Assembly: GCA_907163375.1 (NCBI GenBank)
Contig: CAJQUW010005721.1
Span: 18,089-82,088 of the forward strand
From: Prostheceraeus crozeri
Taxonomy: Eukaryota; Platyhelminthes; Polycladida; Euryleptidae
DNA length: 64,000 bases
Direction: 5' to 3'
Made by a program: the position numbers and the translations under genes. Of this stretch, positions 20,818-33,054 are shown piece by piece (the stretch's first letter is position 1; every line of letters begins with the position of its first letter). Under the pieces are notes generated by a model that saw only the letters and a list, made by a program, of their open reading frames with translations, was not told where the DNA came from and ran no database searches.

Positions 20818-22920
20818 AATCACACGGAGACAAATATCCCATGATTACTGATTATGTTCTTGTTTATGTGAAAAATTCGAAACTTATTTTTGTCATACTT
20901 TTGTGTAGCAGTTTATTTATAGAACAGTATACTGCGGAGAACAGTTGTCTCTACAAAAGTTAGAACCAGTTTACAGGAACTCCGGTAGGTTGCTGATGAC
21001 AAAGCTATTTCAAAAAAATAGCAGATTAGTCTCAAGATTTTGATGTCGTGTTGGCCAATTGGTTTAGACTCAAGTTAGAAATTGATACAAATGAAAACGA
21101 ATGCATTGCAGACATCCTATCATTTTATTTGACCACTAAAGCAGATTAATGCCCGCTCAGGAGATAATATTTACTCCAATGCACTGGAAGGTGCACAATC
21201 TATGCCAATTTTGACTGATATTGTCCTGCATTAGCATATCTAACTGGTTGCTACATTCGACATCACTTGCATGGATTTCTATATATAGTCTATATATATG
21301 ATATAGTATATAGTATGTTGTGCAAGTATGTTCTTGATGTTATGTGATTCCAAATTCCCTCTTCAAATTCTCGAATATTTTGCAGCCAATTTTGCTGAAT
21401 CTTTCAGCGTCTTTTGGGAAACAATGAAATGAAATACAGTAGTATGATCTTGTTTTCTATTTGGGTTCTACAATTTGTGCTACAACCATCGACAGCACAT
21501 TTGAAAGTCACTTGAGAAAGTATAATCGTGATACTTAACAATCAACTGTCTTCAAAACAGCACTACTAATGTATGTAGATATCGGTAGTGTCTCATCCCG
21601 ATATAGAATACTATATAGAAATCCATGTCACTCAACAAGTTAAATTACTATTCAAATACTCTTGATAATCATAGACATATCAATCACAATCTGTCCTTGA
21701 TCATCATAGCACGTCGGCAAATAAAATTCTCTACGTAACTCGTGCATGAGATTGCTTCATTATAGCATTCGAACTCGTTAGATTTAAATAGCCCTCACCG
21801 TACGGCCTCGGACATTTAAGATATCCAACCGGTGGAGTGCTATAAAGAAGCAATCAGGCACTAGTTGCGACAATAACCAATACATGAATTATAGCCTACT
21901 GAAGAATATGAAAATACCAGATAATAGATCGATTGATGTCTGTATTTGGGATGCAACAGCAACAGAACACTGCCAGGGTTCGTAGGCAACTCAACCATGT
22001 AAGGTAACGGATTCCAATGAATATCTGTCTGATACAGATAAATATAATTCCCTGATTTCGACATCGGAAATGTCGGATAAATGTCCGCAGATGATAATTC
22101 TTGTTTCTTTATTTACTGAAGGATGAAATTCCGAGTATGCAGCTAACATAGTAATTTGGATCGTCTAACCATGCTTGATTAAACAGCGGGCTATGTCTTC
22201 CATCTGACTTCACAGATTGCTTGGAGGAGAGGATTTCTATGCTACATGGGAGAGATTGGGTGTGGTTGCCTCTGTAGGTTCGCCTAATATAATTCTTGAG
22301 ATTTACTTTCATTTTTCTTCCTCTAGTTCCATTATTTCACTGGGATTGTCTCCTGAACCGATCATGAAAGTGACACCAACAAGGTAAAAAGTATCTGTTG
22401 GAGAGCATGTACATCCGTCTCATCGACAACAGTCAACAAGAGAGTGTGAAACTTGACAATCCTTGGCATCATTTTCAATTCAAACATCAAAGCAACAAAT
22501 CACCCTGACTCATGACGGATTAGCTCTCATTTTCCAACAAGGGTGTGGCTGTTCGGGTCGTCAGTCATGTTATCTGTGCATGTTGACATCAATCGAAATG
22601 CTCTCAAGTTCTGCTGCTACCAATGTTGTAATCAACCTTCCTTCAAATGTTACAAATATCAGAGATATAACTGGTCAACATTAGCACCTACCTGAATAAG
22701 TGCGTATTTTTTATTTGTAGGGCTATTTAAAGTCAAAAGTAGACATTTTCAGCTCGACGCAGTTCTCAGTAATGTTCACTGACATTGCTGAATATTTCTA
22801 CTGTTGACTTGACTTTGGCGCTGTAAAATACAGTTCTAATAATACAGTTGCTGAACTGAATTTGCCTTTATTGCGAAGATAAACCTGCAACAACGCCGAA
22901 CTGGTCCAGACTGGTGCCAC
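20818..22920. other. Intron sequence with one weak foldback
   Basis: CATGGATTTCTATATATAG near 21,270 and CTATATAGAAATCCATG near 21,612 are inverted repeats about 340 bp apart and may bound a small MITE. Otherwise nothing recognised. The open frame 22,463-22,684 (plus) has no visible splice context or motif. Confidence 0.45.
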
Positions 22921-23701
22921 CACAGAATTAGACATGTCGTCTCTTCTTCTGTTTGACTAGAAGGGAAGCATTGGAACATGTAACGTAAATGAAATGGCAC
23001 AATCTACTGACATAATACCATAGCAATCGAACAATGAGCAGCCAGTTCAACATTAAACACGCCAAATTGTGCAAAGTTTCAGTGACTGTTATCAACCGGT
23101 GTTACGAGATTCAGTTTCCCTAGGTTTTAGTTTCCGATCGGAAAATAAAACCATGGTTTTAGCTTCCTAGTAGGAAAATGATACCAGGTTTTATTTTCCT
23201 ATTAGGAAACTAGAAGCCGCATCACCAGGGGAAAACCAGTGGGAAACTAAAACACACTTAAAAATGTTGGGTTTAATTTTCCTATCGGAATATTAAACCA
23301 TGGTTTTAGTTTCCGGTAGGAAACTGAGACAGAGGGAGAGAGAGAACTATAACACCGGATCACACAGCAAAGAGACACGGACGATGTCAAGTTCTACAGA
23401 GAAGTTTGCGAACGTTTTTTCATGCGCCTGCTAACATTTTTAATAATGATCGGAGGCCTAAAAATATCGAGAAAACTTTTGCTCAATGATCTGAATTCTT
23501 TGAATATGAAGGAATCTTAACGATCGAAGCATTTTCGAGGAAATCACATCAATCCGCAACCGACGCACGACCATTTTTCCTATCTCTGCAAGGTATTAAA
23601 AATTTTCTTTTTGCCCACTTAATAAGTTCCCGCATGTGTCACTGTTTTGAATCAGTTTGCACTTCTATCAAAGTGATGCGGTTAAACAATCTAATTCTGT
23701 G
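22921..23701 (-). mobile_element. hAT-type MITE, family A, copy 2, with a nested insertion
   Basis: Family A termini CACAGAATTAGA and CTAATTCTGTG, in reverse orientation. It is about 780 bp long because 23,103-23,356 is an insertion absent from the other copies. Flanks GGTGCCAC and GTGTTGCC are a poor duplication, in keeping with an old copy. Confidence 0.88.
23103..23356. mobile_element. Small palindromic element nested in the MITE
   Basis: The element interrupts the family A sequence ATCAACCGG|ATCACACAGC seen uninterrupted elsewhere. CCGG stands on both sides and the ends read TGTTAC and ATAACA, inverted repeats. Inside, GGTTTTAGTTTCC, TAGGAAAAT, TTTTCCTATTAGGAAACTA and GGAAACTAAAAC form several overlapping palindromes. 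Non-coding. Confidence 0.75.
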
Positions 23702-23749
23702 GTGTTGCCTCTAAATCTTTATATATTCACAGGCGGCCGCAGCGCTCTC

Positions 23750-23805
23750 CATAGAAATAGATTGTTTATCTGAAGTCTAAGGTTTTATTGTCATCAATTT
23801 CTATG
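23750..23805. mobile_element. 56-bp MITE, family B (minimal copy)
   Basis: Ends CATAGAAATAG and CAATTTCTATG are inverted repeats. The left end (ATAGAAATAGATTGTTTATC) matches the right end of the fuller copy at 60,251-60,390. Flanks GCGCTCTC and ATGCTATC may be a decayed 8-bp duplication. Confidence 0.65.
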
Positions 23806-24427
23806 ATGCTATCCATCAGAAATAAGCTGTATCAGAAAAATAACAATAGAAATCGACAAAGCCATGACATCGTAAAGGGAATAAAGGTAGTTAATGATTG
23901 ACCAATTAAAAGCTCAGTAACGCATGTGAGTCGTTTACAATTAGTTCTAAGGTAAAACGTGTGCGTCTTTTGCTTCACTTTGGTGCATACAAGCAATTCA
24001 TTTAGACCTACAGTGTAGAACTACATTTTCAGAGACGCAATCCTGCCAACTGAAACGTCTGACTTCTATCCAAACGCACTCCAGTGGCGGTGGCTTTGTT
24101 GCAAAAGGCGCAAAACTTCTTAATTGATATATTAAGACGCAGGTTCTATTTAAGGGCGGGTTGTATGATTACTCCTTCAATTCGTGTGCGGCTTATATTC
24201 GAGAATATGTGATATTCCTATTATAAAAGATATTACTTGACATCTATTCATTCAGAATTCTAGAAGCACGTAACCAAACAAGTTCCAGACAGATTATTTT
24301 AAAAATTCTTACTAGCTCCGAATAAAAGTGCGTTGAATGTATTCATTAATATTAACAGGCCTCACACCAAGTAAGCATGCAAAAATAGGAGCCTTGAATA
24401 GACTATAAGTGCAAAAGTAGGACAATG
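23806..24427. other. Intron sequence, nothing recognised
   Basis: AT-rich, no coding or repeat signal that I can support. Confidence 0.5.
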
Positions 24428-24622
24428 ACGTGGTCTCCGTGGCACAGTGGTTAAGTGCTTGGCCTAGCAATCCTTTGGTCCAGAGGTCGAGCCCCGGAAG
24501 TGTCATTGGAAGTCGGCAGGAAGGGCATCCGGACTAAGAATACCATAACGCTCCAGAGAAGTCTGACCGTGTCAGCACAGTCTAAGCCCCAGGATGGGGG
24601 AGTAACGGCGTCAAAGCTTAAA
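24428..24622 (+). mobile_element. SINE S1, full copy
   Basis: GGTCTCCGTGGCACAGTGG and GGTCCAGAGGTCGAGCCCCG are the A- and B-box parts. The body AGGGCATCCGGACTAAG, GTCTGACCGTGTCAGCAC and tail GGGGGAGTAACGGCGTC follow. About 190 bp, the best single example of the family. Confidence 0.9.
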
Positions 24623-27600
24623 TTTTTAATTCATGCTTGAAGATGTCCATTTAACTATCTCTTTACAATTTTGTTTCTTTCTCTCAGTGAATTGAAATAA
24701 AGAAATAATAAGATTTAAATATTTTTTAAGTCATGAATTGCTTTAAGATTTCTAGAATTCGATTAATGACAATCAAATTTTGAATTGGAAGCAATATTGA
24801 AGTATCATCAATTATTGGGAAGACAATGATCTATTCAAGAAGTCTCTAGCCGCCCGGAGTCCAAATATAATAGGAGACAATGTTTTTCCAAAAATTGCTC
24901 CAAAGCATAGGAGCGGGGGATCAAGACAAATCTCTTTCTCTGACCAAATAGAATATGTTGTAGAAATTCATTGCCAATTCGAAGTGGGTTCGTGAAAAAG
25001 AAATCTCTCTCACTCGCCACCAAGTACGGCGAATTTGAGAAGTTCCGGAAAATTGGAGAAATGCTGAATTTAGGAGATCTTGACCGATAAAATAGGACCT
25101 GATTACCTGACGGCAACATCAACACTGATGTCAGCCGCCGATGCCGCTTCAGTCATGATTTCTCGCCATCGCACCCGGTGGGGAAAAATGATAAATTGCT
25201 AAAAAAATGGGAAACATAGGAGGTCTGTGAAGCCTGTATTAATGTATACAGCCGCTATATCTTGAATTAAAAACACAACCTGCGTTGAAAAAGGCAAATG
25301 ACTGACACTCGTATATAAATACACAGTACAACATAAAAGAAAACAATTAATGCTTTGTTGTAGGTAGTTGTTGTTTCATTAAATTGACAAAGACGTAGTC
25401 GAAATTCCTTCAATACAATTTATTATCGACATTGTCTTCGTTTTGAAAATTAAGCAATTAGGTCAATGGTGAACCGAATAAACAGTACAACATGCATGTA
25501 TCGGATGAACATTGCTTCATGTCAAGTGATTATGATGGGATTAGATACTGACTTTGATCTCACGCGCACCTCTTCCTTGTTTTGTCGACCGTCGACTTGC
25601 CCTACCGATTTGCTCACATCGAAAAGAGAATACTGATTACGTCAATAATGAGGTCTCGGAACAGGGAGATGCTGGCATTTTGGGTGAATTTAAAAACATA
25701 ATTTCTTTAATTTCCGGCTTTTTTCCAATTATTTTCCTTTCTATTAATAAAGCAAAATATTCCGCATTTGCCGCCAAACACCTCTAGCGACGGAATCTCC
25801 TAGTGTTTGAACATAGTAACTTGATTATGGACACAAAGTTGTACATCAATCACTCCAGCAGACTAGAAGGCCGGACGCACGCAGAATAAGTCGCAGAGAT
25901 TTAGCAGGCATCTTACAAATGTTTTCAGTGTCTTTGCATTTGTTTGTCCGCGCTACTTGGTTAGCGATGTGGACATCTTCGAATGTAAATATAATTCTTG
26001 GGTTAATAGCAACAAGCTGGTTTCATTTCATACAACGTGATAATATGTCCTAACCGCGCACATTAACGATTTCATCATTTGTGAATTATCACCTGCCTCC
26101 GGCTTAAATGCGGCGCTTGAGTTGTTAACTTGTTGAATTTTCATGTCTCAATTTCAAACTGCATGAAAATTCTTGCTCCTTGCGTTCCTTCTTTGAAAAT
26201 TTTGTCTTGCTTGCGTCAGTTGACGTCATGATATGTCTGTGATACATCAAGACAAACGTATTTCTGTAAAACAATGAAATTCACATGCACACGTACTACT
26301 GGTGAATTTCTGTTGGAATATCAAGAAGACAAGCACAGACACAATGTTGATAATTATCAACACGATGCGTTGATGTATTCTTTGTCGCAATTATCAAGAT
26401 GTTGTTGCTATGCGTGGGCAAAGGAAAGTGAACGATTTTGTCTTGAGGTAAAACCGACATCCAACTTGAATTTCACACAAGGCGGAAGTCTGATATCAAA
26501 ATATTGATGCAAACTTTCCTTTGTGGCGAATTAGTGTTGAATTTCTTCACTGATTCATTTCAAAATCTAGAGATTTTCTGCTAGAGGCAATTTTTCTCCT
26601 ATATTCTCAAGCTATCCATCGATGAGCTGCTCTCCAAGTGACAATGGAGAAAGTTGTTTTCTAAATTCCCACAAGATTTTGAGGTACACATGTAAAATCA
26701 TTTTACATTATTCTATCCTCTTCATTTATACCTGCTTCTGTTTGGTAAGGTCAGAATTAGATTATTTCAATGAGTTCTACAACGACACTTGTTCATCACC
26801 GACATTGAATGAAAGTAACCTAAAAGCGTTCAGAGTGTATTATTTAGTTAATTAAGAATAAAAACAAGCAATTAATAAAAACAAAGATGTTTCCACGAAG
26901 AATAGAAATCTCACATCTGCTCTACAAGCAGAGTTACACAGCAGTACTACAAGCTATGATACAAATAAGTCAATCATGAGTAAGTGACCTTTGATTTTTG
27001 AATTTAAGCACAAATGCAGGGTTCTTCAAATTCTCAAGGCTTTTCGGTCACTTCAAAGGTGTCATATTTCCTTCCAGCCGCGTTTTCTATAAAAAGCTTG
27101 AATTCAAAAATAAAGATGAAAAATAATAAAACGCGTAATACTTATCATCACATGATCAAGTAAAGATGAGACTGAGAAATTCCAGGGCTACAATTGAACT
27201 AGGATAAAAACAAGGTAAGTGGACTGTGGGAGGAACTCTTTCTTGATCCCGGCTGAGCCCCCACAGGTTAGGGGTCGAAACACAACTAGACGAGTACCTG
27301 CTGATGACTGACGGACTGCAGTGTTATGTTTTATATCCCTTAATCGGTAGCTGAAGTAGTGGTCGATGTATTGTAATTCAAATGAAGAAATGTGGAATTA
27401 CATGAAGTATTACAGACGGATGAAGAAACTGGCGATAACAAATTCAAGTGAAGAAATAGTATTTTCCATGTGCAGTCTTAGGTATAGTGTGTATAGTTTC
27501 ATTGCTTTCGGTGTAGTAGAGTGTCATTGTAGTTCTATTGTTTACCTCCATTATCCACTTTCCACTTATCCACTCTGACCATTATCCACTTTGTGTAGTG

Positions 27601-28737
27601 TCAGATATAGTTCACTTGTAATCAGTGTAGTAGCATCGTTGTATTTCCATGTTTTACCTCCACTTTTCCAATTTCTATTCATCGGTTTCCTGTTGTTTTA
27701 TAATATCCATTTTTAATTTCCTTAACCTATGGTGACCATTGTCTTATTCTATTTCCACTATCTGCATCTGTAGTCGGTACAGTATATTAGAAGTCTGCTT
27801 TGAGCGTGTATACGGCAGTGTTTGGAATCTATGGCATTAGTATATTAACAGCGAGAATGAGTAGTATTACAAGTCTTAAGATTTCCATTTTTACCAGATA
27901 TTGGGCCAAAGCTGATCAATTTTAATTCGTTGCCACGAGAAAGCTACATTGAGTTCTTTTAAGAACTGATTAATCCAATGGTTGCAGTAGCATTGCCTTT
28001 GTACACTTGCGGATTGGAGAACGCCATCAGTCCTCATTAGGACTACTTTAACTAATAATTTAAATTAGTAAGCATTATATTCTATTATAAATGGCTGCTG
28101 GGATGATTTTCATCATCGTATGAGAATTGATTCACAATGAGGGCTTGACATGATGATCATGAAATGCGATACTTTTTTGTACATGTATAACAACAGAGAA
28201 ATAGGTCTCGAACCTCTGCCCACAGAATTGACTGTAATCTCAGAGATGCTTTTGGGACTCTCAGTCCTACTACTGCCTATTTGGAACATTCAATAATCGT
28301 GTCTTGCATTATTAAGCACCAGGTAATGAGTACTATAGCATGAATGTGCAATTAGAGACCATCAAATTCACCTAGTGAAAGTAACAGAAGAGACACTTAT
28401 GAAGTCCCGTTATATGTCATCAATGCTATCCAAGATAACCTTTGTCTATGTGCATGAGCATCGTATGTATTCAGAAATTGAAAGAAAACATGCTCTAAAG
28501 GCAGTCTTTTAAAGCATGATTTTAAATCAACCTTTTTTAAGTTTTCACACTACTCGCGACTCGATCGTCGAACTGCTGTATCTTTCCACATCACCGCTCG
28601 ACACGGCGCATCATCTGACTTCAAACCAATGTAACCAAGGACATCTGACAGCAAGTTTCCTGCAAATGGAGGTTAAAAGAAAGGTTTGACTTTCCTTTCT
28701 TTGTTTGGTATGAAAACCTTTTTTGCCTGTTTCATCT
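24623..28737. other. Long intron stretch without recognised genes
   Basis: 4.1 kb. Open frames such as 24,835-25,125 (minus, 96 codons), 26,274-26,507 (plus) and 26,622-26,855 (plus) lack splice signals that would join the gene and show no known motif. No tRNA-like or repeated element matched. Confidence 0.45.
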
Positions 28738-28885
28738 GTATTGTCCGGCAGTCAGAAAGAGCTTCTGCAGTGAACGAGGCCGAATATGAGACTTTGACAC
28801 AATGATGCACACCCTATGCCTGCTACTCGTATGAATCTGCGCGTCTGCCGAGTTCTAGTTAGTTCCTCCTCTTGTCAGACAAGAT
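28738..28885 (-). mobile_element. MITE family C, full-length copy
   Basis: TTGTCCGGCAGTCAGAAAGA at the left and TCCTCCTCTTGTCAGACAAG at the right give terminal inverted repeats of the form TTGTCYGRCA. The interior carries CTGCAGTGAACGAGGCCG and CTGCCGAGTTCTAGTTAG. This unamplified copy shows what the 76-bp satellite came from. Confidence 0.8.
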
Positions 28886-28984
28886 CAAAGAAGAACACTT
28901 TGCTTGAAAGAGGCCCTGACTTGTCATTTTCAGTTTTGTGGTTGGAATGAGCCAGGAGTATTTTAAGATGTTATTATTATTGTT

Positions 28985-29045
28985 CTTATTCTTACATACA
29001 TGTGCAAAATTTTTCGACTGTTATCCGGCAATCATCTTCAGGTAG
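28985..29045 (-). ncRNA. Hammerhead-ribozyme-like motif, PLE type
   Basis: On the minus strand CTGAAGA is followed by GATTG..CAGTC (5-bp stem II, one G-U) and GAAAAATTTTGCACATGTAT. This layout (CUGANGA, stem II, GAAA) is the hammerhead core, known in the terminal repeats of Penelope-like elements. No endonuclease reading frame was found beside it. Stem I was not verified. Confidence 0.5.
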
Positions 29046-29542
29046 AAAAGAATTTCTATTGGTGTTAGCGGGAGTTTAAATGTATGAGACTGGTTTGAAA
29101 ATGATATTTACAATGAGATGTGGCATGATATAATGTATATATGAACAGGTTGTGCTGGGTTACATATCATTCTTCATCTTACATGTCAGGTCATTTATTC
29201 TTTTGCTACTGGTAAAGATATGTAAACCACAAAACTGAAAGAAGAACACGTTAATCCAATGGGACGCAGATTGCAGTTTTTGGTAGTAGGGATAGCGTGC
29301 AACCTGCTCGTTCAGGGTTCCTAGAAGGGATGAGTCGTATATCGCATGCATTTGTAAGCAGCACACACACACTCTCTCTCAAAATATATGCTGCCTGCCG
29401 ACACCAGCCAGATGGCGTGTATCTATGCTGTAATATCATTTGAGTCACACATCACTGTCTAGTTGTATTCAGTGAGGAATGCTGAACAGATGGTGGTGAA
29501 ATCATCAGGTGAACCAATTTTCGTGAACCTGCTATCTTCTAT

Positions 29543-29851
29543 AATATTGATCGGAAGGACCAACATTATCGAGAAAACTTGTGCGCAATGATCTGAATTC
29601 TTTGAATCTGAAGGAATCGTGGCAATCGAAGCATTTTGATGGAATATACAGCAATCCACAAGTGATGCACGACTTTTTTCCTATCTCTGTAAGGTATTAG
29701 GAATTCTTTTTGTCCATTTACTAAGTTCCAGCACTTGCCATCGTTTTTGAATTAGTCTTCACTTATTTGCACATGCAGTTTTTATTTTCTGTTTCTTTCT
29801 AATAGGTTTAGTTCCAGCAAACCGAAAAGAGTTAAACAATCTAATTCTGTG
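29543..29851 (-). mobile_element. hAT-type MITE, family A, truncated copy
   Basis: Retains one end (GTTAAACAATCTAATTCTGTG) and about 240 bp of the conserved interior (TTATCGAGAAAACTTGTGCG, ACGACTTTTTTCCTATCTCT). The other end is lost, and about 70 bp of unrelated sequence lies near 29,755-29,825. Confidence 0.8.
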
Positions 29852-29861
29852 GATGCACGTC

Positions 29862-29915
29862 ATATTATCGGCCTCGTTCCCTGCCGAAACTCGTGCTGGC
29901 TGCGGGATTATGTAC
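29862..29915 (+). repeat. Isolated unit of the 76-bp satellite/MITE C
   Basis: TCGGCCTCGTTCCCTGCCGA and AACTCGTGCTGGCTGCGG match the array at 18,650-19,705. It is 10 kb from the array and sits 11 bp after the end of a family A MITE. Confidence 0.8.
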
Positions 29916-31505
29916 AACACAAGAGTGTGATAATTCTCACCTCTATCAAGTCTTTGATATCATCAAGGTAGCGGTTATCCGCACTAAATCTTTAAGGTCA
30001 ATCATCAAAAGCAAGGTGTAAACTTTCACGTCTCCGCATTTCATCAGTTTTCTCTCCAACAGACATGATTAAGTAACTGAGACAATGGCACAAAACATTA
30101 GTGAGCTGTCACGACTCTTTCCACGATTATGCATAAATCAAATCTGACCGCACCCAATGACATGAAATTTGTCCGGTAAGGAAGCAAATTTCCAGGGAAT
30201 GATGAAGAGAAACGGATAAAGACGTCAGCAAGACATCATCTTTTTTGCCGATTTCATCTACTTATAGAGTCGACAAAGACGTCATCGTTGAGTCCTCCAG
30301 GTTCTCGTGTTACGCAAGATATGACAGAGGAAAGCATGCTGCAAAGATGCATGTGATCGCCATCTCTTACCGGTTACATCACTTCTAGCTGTCATGTTCT
30401 CTATCTAATTTGTGACATATTTTATCCATTTACAGAAAATTGAATTCTCAACAATAAATCTTCATCCCTTCATGTGATCATGGAAATAAGCGATGCCATG
30501 TATGAGCAATTTAAATCGTCACGATAAGATGTGAATTTCAAATGACATGTTATAGTCGAGAAGAGCAATTTTACAACTTGTTCATTTAGAATTCATTCCA
30601 GATTTAACACCCAATGCCTGTAATCTGCGTTGTCGACTGCACGCACGGAAATAAATGGCATGTTTCATGTCAAAAGAATTTGCAAGTAGAGATTTTGAAA
30701 ATTGTTCAAATATAATGAACAGGGGAACCCTTCAAAGTAAAATGAATACTGTAAGATTTCTTGGCCTCTGATTTCAAGCTGGACCAATGCATGCTCTGTA
30801 AATCGACATTACAAGTTGCATATGTGTCTGATTATACTCTTGATTGATTATAGGAGCAATATTTCAAAATGATGACCATACAGAACGTTTTAAATGATTT
30901 CCTTCTTTGTCATCCTGTCGCTGCAGTATTTTGTAAATTCACTATTGCTTTTGTGTACATGATCTTTGGACCAGGGGCAACAATCTAGATCACAAATTGA
31001 CTTTATAATTGAAAATGCCAACCCGAAAAAGAAAGCCAGTTCGCACAAGTTGCTTTTTGCCCCAACTAAGTTCCCCCGGCGTGTGCCATAATTTTCATGC
31101 AATTTCCATTCTAGGACTTTCTATGGTATTGTTAATTTCTATGTTCAAAACAGATAAATGAATCAGGTCATATATTTACAGAGATATGTAACAAAGATAT
31201 CCATGAAATGAATGTCTTTGGCATAGAAGTGTAACTCATCACCCACATTTAGCTGAAATTAATGGTAAAAAAGTAATGTTAAATATCTAACGTTAAACGA
31301 TTTCAATTCATTCATTGTCCTAAGCTTTTCCATGATAGTTTCCCCAAAACTTATCATATCAATGCGCTGAAAAAACACGATATTTTCTCATTGAATATTA
31401 CTTACATGAATATATCTATGACTCAATATCTAAAACTCAAATGACTCACGCTTTTTTCTGCATTGTTTCACGATATTTTCCCATAGAAATACAGCTTAGG
31501 ACAAT
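29916..31505. other. Intron sequence with one MITE B fragment
   Basis: At about 31,062-31,143 the block CCCCAACTAAGTTCCCCCGG .. AATTTCCATTCTAGG .. AATTTCTATG resembles the right part of MITE family B (60,300-60,390). Nothing else recognised. Confidence 0.5.
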
Positions 31506-31506
31506 A

Positions 31507-31560
31507 TCATTATTATGTAGATTTTGCTATGTAACAATGCAGAATCTACATAATAATGAC
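31507..31560. repeat. Short perfect hairpin
   Basis: TCATTATTATGTAGATT and AATCTACATAATAATGA are perfectly complementary 17-nt arms around a 20-nt loop. It could be a MITE remnant or a simple palindrome; no function can be inferred. Confidence 0.7.
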
Positions 31561-31751
31561 ACATTGCTAAAATCTATGTCAATGAAATAACATCGAAAAT
31601 GCTAAGATTTTTACTGCATTGACTAGATATAGACATATTGAACAATATGAAATGTAACGGTGTGAGCACATTTTTCATGTACCGCATTTTGCATACTCCA
31701 CTGTTAGACATGTTATTATTCATAGGAGAACCTTTCTCTTGACACGACCAT

Positions 31752-31836
31752 GGAAGGTGTGCTTCGCTGGTCTTAGTGATCTGCATGCCGCGTTGGCAGT
31801 TCGAAGACTGGGTTCGAGTCCCAGCTGACAGGGCAA
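31752..31836 (+). mobile_element. tRNA-like sequence beside an exon
   Basis: A perfect T-arm (CTGGG TTCGAGT CCCAG) with a strong B box, and an A-box-like TGGTCTTAGTGATCTGC 35 nt earlier. The acceptor stem does not close and the anticodon arm is irregular, so a tRNA-derived SINE or tRNA pseudogene is likelier than a working tRNA. It starts 117 nt after the donor of the 31,953-32,143 exon, antisense to the gene. Confidence 0.55.
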
Positions 31837-31952
31837 GGAGCATAGATGTATCATTTCGACCTCGTGAAAGCCGGAGGCATGAAATTCCTTCTGACTGTAG
31901 AGTACTGGGATGCAAATTTGATGGACCAAGCTAAGGACAGATCGTTTCTTAC

Positions 31953-32143
31953 CTTGATGATTTGATTGAAGAGTTCCGTGATGGCTTTGTCCAGGAAACT
32001 GTCATTGTTCGGGTCAGAGAGAGACAAGAGGCCCAGAATGAATGAAGTGATTCCATCCATGATTGGACTGATGCACTCGGCATTGGTGGCCAACCGTGTG
32101 AGGATTGCCAACGATCTCTCCGCGTCTTCCAGTTTCATTTTTT
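31953..32143 (-). CDS. Exon of ARM/HEAT-like gene
   Basis: Exon of 191 nt. Acceptor CTTCAACAG (to 32,144), donor AAG|GTAAGA (31,952-31,947). It enters in phase 1 (two bases complete a split codon), reads KMKLEDAERSLAILTRLATN, AECISPIMDGITSFILGLLS and LSDPNNDSFLDKAITELFNQ, and ends IIK in phase 0, which fits the start of the next exon at 2589, 29 kb away. The three helical segments with a DPNN turn have the look of an ARM/HEAT repeat. The internal ATG (KMKL) comes directly after the acceptor, so it could in principle be a start, but the phase fit suggests an internal exon. Family not recognised. Confidence 0.8.
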
Positions 32144-32225
32144 CTGTTGAAGATAAACAGAAAGGGGTCAAATTTTTTCATTCAATGAAAGATCTCATCT
32201 ATTATGCTGTTGCCTGTGCGCAGTT

Positions 32226-32322
32226 TCAGTGGCACTATAGACATGAACCTGGCATTGCGATCTTTCGGTCGTGTGTTCGAGCCCCGAGTATGTCATTGGA
32301 AGTCAGGAGGGCATCCCAACAC
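32226..32322 (+). mobile_element. SINE S1, diverged head
   Basis: CGATCTTTCGGTCGTGTGTT, CGAGCCCCGAGTATGTCATT and GGAAGTCAGGAGGGCATCC follow the S1 order with gaps. It is antisense to the gene, 83 nt upstream of the acceptor at 32,144. Confidence 0.65.
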
Positions 32323-32329
32323 AGATGTT

Positions 32330-33050
32330 AAAGCATCAGTAAGTATCTCCTGACTTCCTTGAAATATATTGAATAGCTAGCAACGAAGAGAATTATTACC
32401 GGTCTCATTCTTGTCATCATATGGATAGACATATAAGTAATCTCAAGCATAGAAAGCAGAAAACGACTTTTTGAGGGTCCCTCACTGAAAGTAGAGATAT
32501 ATTGATACAAGCTGCTACAAAAATCCCTACACCCAAGTGTCATCACATTTTCAAACTGAATCCTCGCACTGAATTTGAAAACCAATTCTTTAAACAAAAC
32601 TTCGCTTCTTGATGTTTGATTTTTGACACGTAAATGATTCTCAACCGTTTGTATTCCACCAATGAAGTTACTTTGAATTCTTTGAATCCAAGCCCAAATC
32701 CTCTACATGCATCTTCTAATTTCAACTCTATACTTACCATCTGCGGCATTACATGCTTGTAAATGTAGTTTGTCATTTACACAACTAAACACAACTAAAC
32801 AGTGATTATTAACAGTAATACTTCCATATTTACGAAAATTCAATTGTTCATTCCCAGCAAGACTTGAGGTACGTACTTGCTAGCCAACGTCACTTTCGTG
32901 AAGTTTAAATAGATCAATATTCGATGCAAATAAAACATAATTCTGTTTTAAATGATAAGATCTGTTCGACTCCGTACTTTTTCTTCAATTTCATGTAAAG
33001 GGGAGGAAGTCAACGAGCTGATGCGAGTCGTTGAGTCAGTTGATGATAGA
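32330..33050. other. Intron sequence, nothing recognised
   Basis: Minus-strand open frames at 32,328-32,776 have no acceptor/donor pair in a phase that joins the neighbouring exons and no repeat-like helical pattern. I do not call them. Confidence 0.45.
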
Positions 33051-33054
33051 ACTG

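Noticed and set aside
24835..25125. 96-codon minus-strand ORF as an exon of the gene
   Set aside because: No acceptor/donor pair in a phase that joins 31,953 to 2589, which already fit each other.
31752..31836. Functional tRNA gene
   Set aside because: T-arm is perfect but the acceptor stem does not pair and the anticodon loop is irregular.
32328..32776. Minus-strand ORFs just upstream of the 32,143 exon
   Set aside because: Residue pattern is not ARM-like and no compatible splice sites; likely chance.
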